Shown: positions 9,010-22,200 of the stretch, in pieces
Layout of the letters: every line of letters begins with the position of its first letter
Numbering within the stretch: position 1 is the stretch's first letter
Assembly: GCA_021927905.1 (NCBI GenBank)
Contig: BLLK01000038.1
Location: 744,001 to 808,000 of the forward strand
Length of the DNA stretch: 64,000 nucleotides
Direction of reading: 5' to 3'
DNA from: Chaetoceros tenuissimus
Lineage: Eukaryota > Bacillariophyta > Thalassiosirophyceae > Chaetocerotales > Chaetocerotaceae
The notes under the pieces: model-generated
The model's database searches: none
Told to the model about the DNA's origin: nothing
Seen by the model: only the letters and a program-made list of their open reading frames with translations
Position numbers and translations under genes: made by a program

Positions 9010-12000
9010 ATGAAATCATTCTTCTGTCTACTTCTGGCTTTGCCATTGGCATGGGGTCAGGTCACATATAATTGTGGCAGCAGTACTTCAAATCCAGTGG
9101 ACATTCAAGGTACGATCTAGTGCCATGTACATAAGTCAACTTGCGTCTATGTGGATACATTATTTATAGCTTTGCTACTCTATTCTTGAAATTTTGCTTT
9201 TCTAACACTGCCTGTATCTTCTACTTACACTTCAACAGCTCCGACAGGTTCGGCAGCTTTTACAACGAGGATTAGCAAATCAAGTCAACTATGTGTCCTT
9301 GTCCGAGTAACTGCAATGGCAGGATCTGGAGCAAATGTCAATAATGTCTCAAGATATGCAGATCTTTCGGATTACAATGTTGTACCTGTGGCTCGCTCTT
9401 ACTCCAATAACAACTGGGAAAGGGTTGCAGGCCCATATTCTCAGAGTCTTTCTGTTTCTTGTCCTGGATCAAATTGTGATTTGAATGTGCCAAGTATCAG
9501 TGGTCTCGATAATGGTAAATTCTATCTCATGGCATTTTCTCACAGTTTGACCACTCGTCAGAGGAATGCTCGTTTCTTAGAACAAGTCACTTTTGGTGCT
9601 ACCAAATCAAAGTTAAATGGTTTTTCTGGAAGTTATGCAAACTACATCAAAAATCAAATGAATATTAGTCCCACTCTACACAGAGCATACTTTCGTGAGC
9701 GTGTGGAAGGGACAGGTTTGGAAGCAAACGATGAAAATCGTCTTGATATTGGACCATCGAGTAGAATCACTGGGCCATGTGAGAGTGGTTCCAAATGGAC
9801 CCGATTTGCTTTTACAAGTGAGGATTGGGGTGGGAGTTTTAGCGCATCAATTAGCAATGGACAATGGCTTCTATCAGTAAATGATGTACCTAGGACTATT
9901 GTCGATAATTGGGTTGACATGGATGGTAATGCGCTTGGTAGTGGCGCTTGGACCTTTTGTTGGTGGGGCAGTGACACGTTGGGAGGGGAAGTGGGAATCT
10001 ACGATATCTCTACTGATGAATGCTTTTGGATTGCAAATCCACCGATAAATTTGCCTTTCACAGACAGTCGAGTGAAAAAGATAAATTTGTCTGCGTTGAG
10101 TGGACCAACTACACCAATTTGGGATCAAAGTGCATGGTTAAAGTTTGGTGAAGTTTATACAACTAATTCTGGTATTTCAGGATGCAATGGATTCACTCAA
10201 GGTGACTACTTGAATGTTATTGGCACACGAAATAACGTTCAGTACCGCTTTGCTGGATATGTTGAGTTGAGTGAAAATACACTTGATAATCCAAATCCGA
10301 ACGGCTTGGGCTTTTTTCAAGATTATTGGATGGAAGAAGATGGTGTTGATGCCTGTGCAAACCCTGTAATGGATGAGTGGAACAAGGATACATGCATCTA
10401 TACTACAGCTTCGAATGCATGTAGTCTAAGCTATTCTTGGGGTGAAAAGAAAAATACAAATGATGCTGTGGTTGTTTGTGGTTCAAATGGAGAGGTGGCG
10501 AACAAAAATGAAGGAAAGCATACATTTCAATATGTTTATGGTACCAAAAGACGCTCTAATGGAGGAATACAAAAGAAGAGTGTTTGGTCCATGATCGCGT
10601 TGGAAATGGATGGGGGTGGATCTGATCAGCTGAGGCAACGCGTAGCACATGCCTTGTCTCAAATCTTAGTCGTGACCGAAAACCAAGTTGCTGACCCTGA
10701 GCTGTCGGAGGTATTTTTGAATTATTATGATATCTTTGTCAGGCATGCCTTTGGAAACTATTTTGATATTTTGAAGGAAGTTGCCTTCTCACCCATCATG
10801 GGAGAGATGTTGAGTTATGTCAATTCCGTTTCTGCGCCATATTCAGAAAAACTGGATGGGTTTAGAGCATACCCAGATGAGAACTTTGCAAGAGAGATAA
10901 TGCAGTTGTTTACCATCGGCATCTTTAAACTATCAATGGATGGCACTCCTATTTTGGAGAATGGTGATACTGTTGCGACCTACGACAATACTCACATTCG
11001 TAAGTAGCTCATTGTATTTATTTACTGTAAGCCTCAAGTGGAAAAGAAAAAAATTAAATATCTTTCTCCTCGTCATTGATAGAAAATTTTGCCAGAGCTT
11101 GGACTGGCTTTCAGCCTCAGCCAAATCGTGCGAACTGGGAGAATTGGGGTAATTCGATTAATAGAATGGATCCTATGCGTATCGTTGGACCAAAGAGAGA
11201 TCCATTCCCCAAAATTGACCTTGATGGAAACTACATTGGTGATATAATCCCTCTATGTGTAGATCTCCCAAAGAAACAGTTTCTGAAAATAGGGGCAAAG
11301 TATAGACTCTTGGGTTCTTTAGTTACTCCACGTCTCCATCATCAAACTTCGTGGTGGATAGAAGATGGCTTAGATATCAAGGGAATTCAGTTGTCAACGA
11401 GTTCGAATTTGTTCTCAAATTTATGTAACGGCTCCGCAAACAATTGCAACTATAGTCCTGAAATCATTCTTGACAAAAATTTACAATGTGTTGGAGAAGA
11501 GTGTGATGTTGACGAAATGAGAATTGTTCAAGTCCAATCAAATCCACCAGTCTACTACGAGTATATCAGACCCAAATGTGTTGAGCTTGCATTTTATGAA
11601 AATGCAAAGACTGTAACTCATAGAAATGTCCAAGATTCAATGTGTGCGAACCCCTTGCTGCCTGTCGCAATGAGCTCTTGTTGTGCAAATTGGGGAGGTG
11701 CTACTGAGCAATGTAAATTTACAAATGAGAGAACTACGTTTGCTACAGCTTCTTCTAGATGCAATACTGGAATGTGCCAATGGGACTGGATTGATGATGA
11801 TGCCAGTCCATCCGAGTGTGCTCACTGGGGCAATTCCAATGAAGGTGATGACTTACATTACTGGACAGGTGATGAGGAGTGTACAATGCAGGTGAAAGGT
11901 AAGTCTTTTGTTTTTTTACAATATTTTTAAAATGATTCATGTTCTTCTCATTTATTTTTTATCTTCCATCTGTAAACCTTTAGTGAACAGCAATGGTCAT

Positions 12001-15000
12001 GTATCGATCGTGCATAACCCATACATATCCAATAATCGAGTCACTGAAACCAGTGTAAGGAACTCGAATAGCAATTTTTTCCCCGTTTCTTGGGATGGTA
12101 GTTTTCCTACACCTTCAAACAATTCTTGTGGACCATCATGTAATGTTGTAGCTGGCACATGCTTTTGCAGTATCTCTATTCAAGAATCTCAAGTATTCAG
12201 CGGGATTCCAAGTGTAAATGATATTAAGAGTCAATTGTTTGTAGGGGCACCTGATCCGGATAGTTTTGACCCTAAACCTTACTCTCAAGGTGGTTCTAAT
12301 GGAGGCGTTACAGTTTTTCATAAAGACGGAAATGGATTCACCAAAGAATCAATCTTTCGTATAATTGATGGAGGCGAGGAAGTTTACTTTAAGAATGTTC
12401 TCGCGACTGTTCAAGTAGGAGACTATAGTTTCAGAAATCCTCCACAGTTTCTTAACCTTGCAGCACGCGAGCCTCGTGATGCCATATATGAGACCGAGGA
12501 GGTGCTAAAGCATTTCTTTTACCATGACAATGTAGCCCCATTCCTTGCAACAAGGCTAATTCAAAGATTTGGTATCTCTAACCCATCACCTAGATATGTT
12601 GAAGTAGTTGCAAATGCATTCAGAAATGGATCATATAGCAGTGGTGGTGTGAGCTTTGGACAGTCAAAATATGGAGACATGGCAAGTACAATTGCTGCAA
12701 TAATTTTAGACAGAGAGGCAAGAAGTGAAATACTTGATGCTGACCCATCAAGTGGTTCTTTACGAGAAGTAAGTATTTTTATGTTGATTACACATGATGC
12801 TTTGAATCAACATGCTCACTTCTGCCTTGTTGAAAATTAGCCACTATTGAAGGTGATCAATTTTATGAAATCTATGGACTTTGTGCAAAGTAGTGATGGA
12901 CCAGAGCTACGTCTATGGAATATGCAAAATAAGATTGGTCAAGGAGCTCACGAAATTCCGAATGTTTTTTCATTTTTTCGGCCTGAATATGCGACAAGAC
13001 GCCATCAATATGCTTCATTGACAAGTCCGGAGGCGATAGTGATTACAGCACCGAGGATTACTCGCTTGCTGAACGGTCTCTTCTCTTTGGTTGATTATGG
13101 CCTAAGTGAATGTTATGATGGGTTTGGAGAGTACACAATGTGGTGCGATGGCCTTGAGTGGAGTGATGATGTAGTGAACAGAGGTTATTTGAGATATCCA
13201 ACAAGTACTAGTCTCTCAGGATCTGCATTAGTCGATGAATTGTCAACACTGCTCACAGGTGGTAGACTTAATCAAAATGCGAAGGACTACATCACATCTT
13301 CTTTCAATGCTGCAGGAGGCGGAGCCAAAGGAAAAAAAGTTGCCATGAAGCTCATTGCGACCACTCCAGAGTTTCATACAACGCAGGTCGTTCATGCGAA
13401 GACAGCTAACCGTCCAGACTATGAAGCCCCAAGTGGTAGCGGCAGACCCTACAAGGCGGTCGTTTTCTTGATGCTTGATGGAGGTGCAGACTCTTATAGT
13501 AAGTCCCCTGTTCTCATGTGAATATGAAAATGAACCACATATTTATTCTAACCAAATGTTTCCCCAGACATGCTTGTTCCAAACAGTAATAGTTGTAGAG
13601 GTGCTAACCCAAGTATGTATAATCATTATAGTGCTGTTAGAAGCGGCTTGGCTATTCCGAGAGGCAACCTCCTAAACCTCAACGCGGCGTCTTCGAACCA
13701 AATATGTGATACATTTGGGCTACATCCAAACCTAACAGCGCTTCGAGATATGTATCAGGCCAAGGATCTTTTGTTCGCTAGTAATGTAGGAGTTCTTCAG
13801 CGCACCAACACCAACAAAGATAATTGGTGGTTGCGTACTGACAAAACTGAGTTATTTGCACACAATGGTAAGCTTCGATCGTTTCTTCCTCAAATGATAT
13901 CATTTACATCTTCATCTAACACAATTATTTCGTAGTACAAGCTGATGAAGCCCAAGCAATGGATATTTACCACGACCAAGCTGGAACAGGTGTTGGAGGA
14001 AGAATGGTAGATGTCCTGAATAGAAATGGATTTGCAGCAAACACTGTGTCTGCTGGTGGTATTACAAAAAGCCTCACATCTGCAGTCAGTGATACAATTA
14101 CTGTAGATTCCGAAGGTCTGTCAAAGGTAGCATCCAACCCATATACAGAGCTTGCGAACGACTTCACTCAAAGAATAAGCAACTTGAACAAAGCTTTCAA
14201 TATTGGCAGCGGTACATTTGCCGAAACCTGGAGTAGTACTTTGACTAAGGGCATGGGCGAAATTGATGTGTTAGCTACTACACTGCAGGCAACGACCTTG
14301 ACACAGACATTTAACGGAGAGAATGAGCTTTCTCGTCAATTTGAGACAGTTGCAAAGATGATCAAAGCTAAAAGTAGTAGAGGTTCTGACCGCGACGTGT
14401 TCTACGTTGAGCATGGAGGATATGACACTCATTCGGACTTAGCAACATTCTTCAACGTGCTAACAACTGAGTTGAATGAAGGTGTGGATCAATTCAAGAA
14501 AGAAATGGACTATCAAGGGAGATGGAATGATGTCACTATTGTCATGGTTTCAGAATTCTCACGAACTTTGACAGAAAATAGTGGGCAAGGCAGTGACCAC
14601 GCTTGGTAAGTTTTTCCTTTCATCATCCAAACCTAAAATTCAAGAAATTCGCTCTGACAAATCACTTTGCCATGTAAGGGCCGGAAATTATTTTGTTGCT
14701 GGTGGTTCTGTAGAAGGAGAAAGGATCATAGGACAATATCCCGAAATGCTGCAAGGTGGGAACATGGCATTTGAGCCTGGAATCCTCATTGTAAGTAACA
14801 CATCGTTACGAAGATGGATTATTCATCAGATTCCAGTACACTCACATCTTTTCTCATCATATTTTTTTTATAGCCTACAACTTCATGGGAAGCTATCTGG
14901 AATGGTGTAGCCCAGTGGTTCGGAATCACAAGTGATGCTGACCTAAATGAAGTACTACCAAATAGGAATACTTTCTCCAATAATCTATTCACTGAGTCTA

Positions 15001-15344
15001 TTCTTTATGGGGGAGCTTCACCTCCTACTCCAACTCCTCCGACTCCTGATTCATGTGAAGATTCTCCTCTGCGAATGAGGGTCTACATTCCAGCACAAGG
15101 TAGATTTAGAATGAAGGGATGCAATTGGGCAGCAAAACAAACTGCGAGATGCAACCTCGACGGAGTCAGTAGCCATTGTCCAGCGTCTTGTAATGCTAGT
15201 TGTATGGACACTCAGTTGAGATTCAAATTAATCAAACCAGATGGGACAAAGAAGACTAGAAACTGCAATTTTGTATCAAGAAATAGTTCTGAGCGCTGTA
15301 AATGGGAAGGTATTAGTGATACGTGTAGAGAGGTTTGCTCGTAA
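9010..15344 (+). CDS. Secreted DUF1800-DUF1501 fusion protein, copy 1
   Basis: Nine exons by splice sites and phase: 9010-9109, 9239-10999, 11083-11898, 11984-12768, 12841-13498, 13568-13867, 13936-14605, 14679-14790, 14874-15344; 1,890 aa, all frames open. The signal peptide is MKSFFCLLLALPLAWGQ. The DUF1800 region starts at RQRNARFLEQVTFGAT and continues with LRQRVAHALSQILVVTENQ, DENFAREIMQLFTIG and NFARAWTGFQ. It carries a Cys-rich insertion of several hundred residues. The DUF1501 region starts at AVVFLMLDGGADSYN and ends with VEHGGYDTHSD, SEFSRT and GSDHAWAGNYF. A Pro/Thr linker leads to two Cys-rich repeats. Bacteria usually encode DUF1800 and DUF1501 as adjacent separate genes; here they are one chain. 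Biochemical role is unknown; DUF1501 is related to the sulfatase/phosphatase fold. The SEFGRT motif of bacterial proteins reads SEFSRT here. Intron 7 ends in AAG rather than TAG. An extracellular or cell-wall location is inferred. Confidence 0.85.
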
Positions 15345-15483
15345 ATTATGCAAGATAATGAAAATGAACGTGCTTCTGTCACTTTCTGTTTGGAAGAAAG
15401 TCTAATTCTGCATATATGTATAATGTAAAGGTGAAAGTTATCATTGATTTTCGTATCTGTAGCTATTTTTTTCTTGAGTATGT

Positions 15484-15585
15484 AACATCTTTCTTGTTGA
15501 AGTGGAGATATCATTTTAAAAATTATTTGAATGAGGTCGTTCCAAACATTAGTTTTCTTTTCTGGAGTAAATTTTGTTTGTGGTA
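15484..15585 (-). pseudogene. Duplicated 3' fragment of the galactosyltransferase-like gene, copy A
   Basis: About 100 bp matching the last coding bases and 3' end of the minus-strand gene at 22789-24084. The minus-strand frame reads KKTNVWNDLIQ and MISPLQQE, as in that gene's C-terminus (KKTNVWNDLIQVIKMISPLQ). It has no upstream coding sequence and cannot be a working gene. It is a leftover of the tandem duplication that made the two DUF1800-DUF1501 genes. Confidence 0.85.
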
Positions 15586-15608
15586 ACTTGTACATGAATT
15601 ATGTTGTC

Positions 15609-15707
15609 AACATCCTTCTTGTTGAAGTGGAGATATCATTTTGATTATTTGAATGAGGTCGTTCCAAACATTAGTTTTCTTATCTTAAGGTAAATTTTGT
15701 TTGTGGT
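15609..15707 (-). pseudogene. Duplicated 3' fragment of the galactosyltransferase-like gene, copy B
   Basis: A second copy of the same fragment about 125 bp downstream of copy A. It is preceded by TTGTACATGAATTATGTT, which also precedes the intact gene's end near 22775. A and B are more like each other (both read ATTTGAATGAGGTCGTTCC) than like the intact end (ACTTGGATAAGGTCGTTCC). They therefore arose by a later local duplication after the large one. Confidence 0.8.
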
Positions 15708-16194
15708 ACTAAGGTCTTGGGTCTTTACTTGAATTCGAATGTCATTGGATTGTGGGGATCGATCCCCCCACCATTTTTACTTAAAAAAGTCCCTAGCTAA
15801 AAGAGGAATTGGCGGACCGGGCCAGGGACGACCTTTTTTGGCCGCTTTTCGGCGGTGTATGCTTTAACTAATTTAGCTATATATAAACATATTTTCCGAA
15901 AAGAATCCACTAAAAATAGGATACTGAGATCATTTGTCGGACAAATTTTAATCGTGAATCGTGGGTGATGTAGTCTAGATTTGTCCTCATTTGAACTTTG
16001 GTCATGATATGGGAACTGGGAAGAACTCTTATCAGGGAATAGTTCCAATTATGCGCACCTACTAGCTATGACATCGTGCATCTCAAGTCCTTTTCAATTG
16101 CGACCTCACAAAGATGATGCATAGTATCTTCTCACATCAAGAAATACAAAAATATAGAATATATTCTTATACATTTCTCCTGTATCTTTTCTAA
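15708..16194. other. Unrelated spacer between duplicated units, with a GC-rich patch
   Basis: About 490 bp with no counterpart beside the other unit. It includes a palindrome GGGGATCGATCCCC (15754-15767) and a G+C-rich patch (about 15790-15860) containing GTCCCTAG and CCAGGGAC as imperfect inverted arms. An ORF at 15797-16048 on the minus strand has no recognisable domain. It could be an inserted element or the joint left by the duplication. No terminal repeats or target-site duplication could be assigned by eye. Confidence 0.5.
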
Positions 16195-16275
16195 ACGATT
16201 GTTCACACAGTTATCCATCTATTCCATCACATACATAGAGAAATTCATGTTATATGAACAGTTCAATTTCAAGAA

Positions 16276-19200
16276 ATGAAATCATTCTTTTATCTACTTC
16301 TGGCTTTGCCATTGGCATGGGGTCAGGTCACATATAATTGTGGCAGCAGTACTTCAAATCCAGTGGACATTCAAGGTACGATCTAGTGCCATGTTCAAAA
16401 GTCTACTTGCGTCTATGTGGATACATTATTTATAGCTTTGCTATTCTATTCTTGAAATTTTGCTTTTCTAACACTGCCTGTATCTTATACTTGCACTTCA
16501 GCTCCGACAGGTTCGGCAGCTTTTACAACAAGGCTTAGCAAATCAAGTCAACTATGTGTCCTTGTCCGGGTAACAGCAATGGCAGGATCTGGAGCAAACG
16601 TTAATAATCTCTCAAGATTTGCAGATCTTTCGTATTACAATGTTGTACCTGTGGCTCGCTCTTACTCTAATAACAACTGGGAAAGGGTTGCAGGCCCATA
16701 TTCTCAGAGTCTTTCTGTTTCTTGTTCTGGCTCAAATTGTGACTTGAATGTGCCAAGTATCAGTGGTCTCGATAATGGTAAATTCTATCTCATGGCATTT
16801 TCTCACAGTTTGACCACTCGTCAGAGGAATGCTCGTTTCTTAGAACAAGTCACTTTTGGTGCTACCAAATCAAAGTTGAATGGTTTTTCTGGGAGTTATG
16901 CAAACTACATCAAAAATCAAATGAATATTAGTCCCACTCTACACAGAGCATACTTTCGTGAGCGTGTGGAAGGGACAGGTTTGGAAGCAAACGATGAGAA
17001 TCGTCTTGAAATTGGACCATCAACTAGAATTACTGGGCCATGTGAGAGTGGTTCCAAATGGACCCGATTTGCTTTTACAAGTGAGGATTGGGGTGGGAGT
17101 ATTAGCGCGTCAATTAGAAATGGACAATGGCTTCTGTCAGTAAATGATGTACCTAGGACTATTGTCGATAATTGGGTTGACATGAATGGTAATGCGCTTG
17201 GTAGTGGCTCTTGGCACTTTTCCTACCCCAATAGGTTTTGCTCTTGGGGTAGCGATACACTTGGAGGAGAAGTGGGACTTTGGAATAGATTGAAAGGGTG
17301 CGTTTCGATTGCAAATCCACCGATGAATTTGCCTTTCACAGACAGTCGAGTGAAAAAGATAAATTTGTCTGCATTGAGTGGACCTACAACACCAATTTGG
17401 GATCAAACTGCATGGTTAAAGTTTGGTGAAGTTTATACAACTAATTCGGGTACTTCGGGATGTAGTGGATTCACTCAAGGTGACTACTTGAATGTTATTG
17501 GCACACGAAATAACGTTCAGTACCGCTTTGCTGGATATGTTGAGTTGAGTGAAAATACACTTGATAATCCAAATCCGAACGGCTTGGGCTTTTTTCAAGA
17601 TTATTGGATGGAAGAAGATGGTGTTGATGCCTGCGCAAACCCTGTAATGGGTGAATGGAACAAGGATACATGCATCTATACAACAGCTTCGAATGCATGC
17701 AATCTAAGCTATTCTTGGGGTGAAAAGAAAAACACAAATGACGCTGTGGTTGTTTGTGGTTCAAATGGAGAGGTGGCGAACAAAAATGAAGGAAAGCATA
17801 CATTCCAATATGTTTATGGTACCAAAAGACGCTCTAATGGAGGAATACAAAAGAAGAGTGTTTGGTCCATGATCGCGTTGGAAATGGATGGGGGTGGATC
17901 TGATCAGCTGAGGCAACGCGTAGCACATGCCTTGTCTCAAATCTTAGTCGTGACCGAAAACCAAGTTGCTGACCCTGAGCTGTCGGAGGTATTTTTGAAT
18001 TATTATGATATCTTTGTCAGGCATGCCTTTGGAAACTATTTTGATATTTTGAAGGAAGTTGCCTTCTCACCCATCATGGGAGAGATGTTGAGTTATGTCA
18101 ATTCCGTTTCTGCGCCATATTCAGAAAAACTGGATGGGTTTAGAGCATACCCAGATGAGAACTTTGCAAGAGAGATAATGCAGTTGTTTACCATCGGCAT
18201 CTTTAAACTATCAATGGATGGCACTCCTATTTTGGAGAATGGTGATACTGTTGCGACCTACGACAATACTCACATTCGTAAGTAGCTCATTGTATTTATT
18301 TACTGTAAGCCTCAAGTGGAAAAGAAAAAAATTAAATATCTTTCTCCTCGTCATTGATAGAAAATTTTGCCAGAGCTTGGACTGGCTTTCAGCCTCAGCC
18401 AAATCGTGCGAACTGGGAGAATTGGGGTAATTCGATTAATAGAATGGATCCTATGCGTATCGTTGGACCAAAGAGAGATCCATTCCCCAAAATTGACCTC
18501 GATGGAAACTACATTGGTGATATAATCCCTCAATGTGTAGATCTCCCAAAGAAACAGTTTTTGAAAATAGGGGCAAAGTTTAGACTCTTGGGTTCTTTAC
18601 TTACTCCTCGTCTCCATCATCAAACTTCGTGGTGGATAGAAGATGGCTTAGATATCAAGGGAATTCAGTTGTCAACGAGTTCAAATTTGTTCTCAAAGTT
18701 ATGCAACGGCCCCGCCAACAATTGCAACTATAGTCCTGAAATCATTCTTGATGAAAATTTACAATGTGTTGGAGAAGAGTGTGATGTTGACGAAATGAGA
18801 CTTGTTCAAGTCCAATCAAATCCACCAGTCTACTACGAGTATATCAGACCAAAATGCGTTGAGCTTGCATTTTATGAAAATGCAAAGACTGTAACTCATA
18901 GAAATGGCCAAGATTCAATGTGTGCGAACCCCTTGCTGCCTGTCGCAATGAGCTCTTGTTGTGACGGCTCTAGTAATGGAGGTGGTGCTACTGAGCAATG
19001 TAAATTTACAAATGAGAGAACTACGTTTGCTACAGCTTCTTCTAGATGTAATACTGGAATGTGCCAATGGGACTGGATTGATGATGATGCTAGTCCATCC
19101 GAGTGTGCTCACTGGGGAAATTCCAATGAAGGTGATGACTTATATTACTGGACAGGTAATGAGGAGTGTACAATGCAGGTGAAAGGTAAGTCTTTTGTTT

Positions 19201-22200
19201 TTAAGACAAAATTTTTAATGATTCATGTTCTTCTCATTTATTTTTTATCTTCTATCTATAAACCTTTAGTGAACAGCAATGGTCATGTATCGATCGTGCA
19301 TAACCCATACATATCCAATAATCGAGTCACTGAAACCAGTGTGAGGAACTCGAATAGCAACTTTTTCCCCGTTTCTTGGAATGGCAGTTTTCCCACACCT
19401 TCAAACAATTCTTGTGGACCATCATGTAATGTTGTAGCTGGCACATGCTTTTGCAGTATCTCTATTCAAGAATCTCAAGTATTCAGCAGGATTCCAAGTG
19501 TAAATGATATTAAGAGTCAATTGTTTGTAGGGGCACCTGATCCGGATAGTTTTGACCCTAAGCCTTACTCTCCAGGTGGTTCTAATGGAGGCGTGACAGT
19601 TTTTCATAAAGACGGAAATGGATTCACCAAAGAATCAATCTTTCGTATAATTGATGGAGGCGAGGAAGTTTACTTTAAGAATGTTCTCGCGACTGTTCAA
19701 GTAGGAGACTATAGTTTCAGAAATCCTCCACAGTTTCTTAACCTTGCAGCACGCGAGCCTCGTGATGCCATATATGAGACCGAGGAGGTGCTAAAGCATT
19801 TCTTCTACCACGACAATGTAGCCCCATTCCTTGCAACAAGGCTAATTCAAAGATTTGGTATCTCTAACCCATCACCTAGATATGTTGAAGTAGTTGCAAA
19901 TGCATTCAGAAATGGATCATATAGCAGTGGTGGTGTGAGCTTTGGGCAGTCGAAATATGGAGACATGGCAAGTACAATTGCTGCAATAATTTTAGACAGA
20001 GAGGCAAGAAGTGAAATACTTGATGCTGACCCATCAAGTGGTTCTTTAAGAGAAGTAAGTATTTTTATGTTGATTACACATGATGCTTTGAATCAACATG
20101 CTAACTTCTGTCGTGTTGAAAATTAGCCACTATTGAAGGTGATCAATTTTATGAAATCTATGGACTTTGTGCAAAGTAGTGATGGACCAGAGCTACGTCT
20201 ATGGAATATGCAAAACAAGATTGGTCAAGGAGCACACGAAATTCCAAATGTCTTTTCATTTTTCCGACCTGAATATGCGACAAGACGCCATCAATACGCT
20301 TCATTGACAAGTCCGGAGGCGATAGCAATTACAGCACCAAGGATTACTCGATTGCTGAACGGTCTCTTCTCTTTGGTTGACTATGGCCTAAGTGAATGTT
20401 ATGATGGGTTTGGAGAGTACACGATGGAGTGCGATGGCCTAGAGTGGAGTGATGATGTAGTGAACAGAGGTTATTTGAGATATCCAACAAGTACTAGTCT
20501 CTCAGGATCTGCATTAGTCGATGAATTGTCAACACTGCTCACAGGTGGTAGACTTAATCAAAATGCGAAGGACTACATCACATCTTCTTTCAATGCTGCA
20601 GGAGGTGGAACCAAAGGAAAAAAGGTTGCCATGAAGCTCATTGCGACTACTCCAGAGTTTCATACAACGCAAGTTGTTCGTGCGAAGAAAGCTAACCGTC
20701 CAGACTATGAAGCCCCAAGTGGTAGCGGCAGACCCTACAAGGCGGTCGTTTTCTTGATGCTTGATGGAGGTACAGACTCTTATAGTAAGTCCACTTTTCT
20801 CATGTGAATATCAAAATGAACCCATGTTTATTCTAACCAAATGTTTCCCCAGACATGCTTGTTCCAAACAGTAATAGTTGTAGAGGTGCAAATCCTAGTA
20901 TGTACAATCATTACAGTAATGTTCGAAATAGCGTAGCTATTCCTAGAGGCAACCTCCTCAATCTCAACGCGGCGTCTTCGAACCAAATTTGTGATACATT
21001 TGGGCTTCATCCAAACCTAACAGCGCTTCGTGATATGTATCAGGCCAAGGATCTTTTGTTCGCTAGTAATGTAGGAGTTCTTCAGCGCACCAACACCAAC
21101 AAAGATAATTGGTGGTTACAAACCGACAAAACTGAGTTATTTGCACACAATGGTAAGCTTCGATCGTTTCTTCCTCAAATGATATCATTTGCATCTTCGT
21201 CTAACACTCTTGTCTTCGTAGTTCAAGTTGATGTAACTCAGGCAATGGATATTTACCACGACCAAGCTGGAACAGGTGTTGGAGGAAGAATGGTAGATGT
21301 CCTGAATAGAAATGGATTTGCAGCAAACACTGTGTCTGCTGGTGGTGTTACAAAAAGCCTAACATCTGCAGTCAGTGATACAATTACTGTTGATTCCGGA
21401 GGTACGGTGGATTCCGAAGGTCAGTCAAAGGTAGCATCCAACCCATATACGGACCTTGCGAACGACTTCACTCAAAGAATAAGCAACTTGAACAAAGCTT
21501 TCAATATTGGCAGCGGTACATTTGCCGAAACCTGGAGTGACTCCTTGACTAAAGGGGTCCTAAATGATATTTTAGCGACCATAATGCAGTCAACGACTTT
21601 AACACAGACATTTAACAGACGGAATGAGCTTTCTCGTCAATTTGAGACAGTTGCAAAGATGATCAAAGCTAAAAGTAGTAGAGGTTCTGATCGCGATGTG
21701 TTTTTTGTGAAGCATGAAGGGTACGACACTCATGACAAAGAGGCATACCTTTTCGACATGCTAACAAGGGAGTTGAATGAAGGTGTGGATCAATTCAAGA
21801 AAGAAATGGACTATCAAGGGAGATGGAATGATATTACTATTGTCATGGTTTCAGAGTTCGGACGAACTTTGACGGCAAATAGTCAACAAGGCACCGACCA
21901 CGCATGGTAAGTTCCCCCGTTTCGTTTATACAAACCTAGGATTCGAAGTTCGCTTCTGACAAATCACTTTGCCATTAGGGCCGGAAATTATTTTGTTGCT
22001 GGTGGTTCCGTAGAAGGAGAAAGGATCATAGGACAATATCCCGAAATGCTGCAAGGTGGGAACATGGCATTTGAGCCTGGAATCCTCATTGTAAGTAACA
22101 CATCGTTACGAAGATGGATTATTCATCAGATTCCAGTACACTCACATCTTTTCTCATCATATTTTTTTAATAGCCTACAACTTCATGGGAAGCTATATGG

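Noticed and set aside
9654-10128. Antisense ORFs inside the DUF1800 exon (also repeated in copy 2)
   Set aside because: They mirror a conserved coding exon; conservation between copies comes from the sense gene.
11908-12840. Separate genes for each long open stretch in 9-15 kb and 16-22.6 kb
   Set aside because: GT-AG sites, phases and family motifs all join across them into one nine-exon gene in each unit; conserved motifs such as NFARAW and NMLVPNS straddle the junctions.
15700-15773. tRNA-like 3' end (B-box-like GGATCGATCCC followed by CCACCATTTTT)
   Set aside because: No matching acceptor stem or convincing A box could be found upstream, and the upstream part derives from the duplicated galactosyltransferase fragment.
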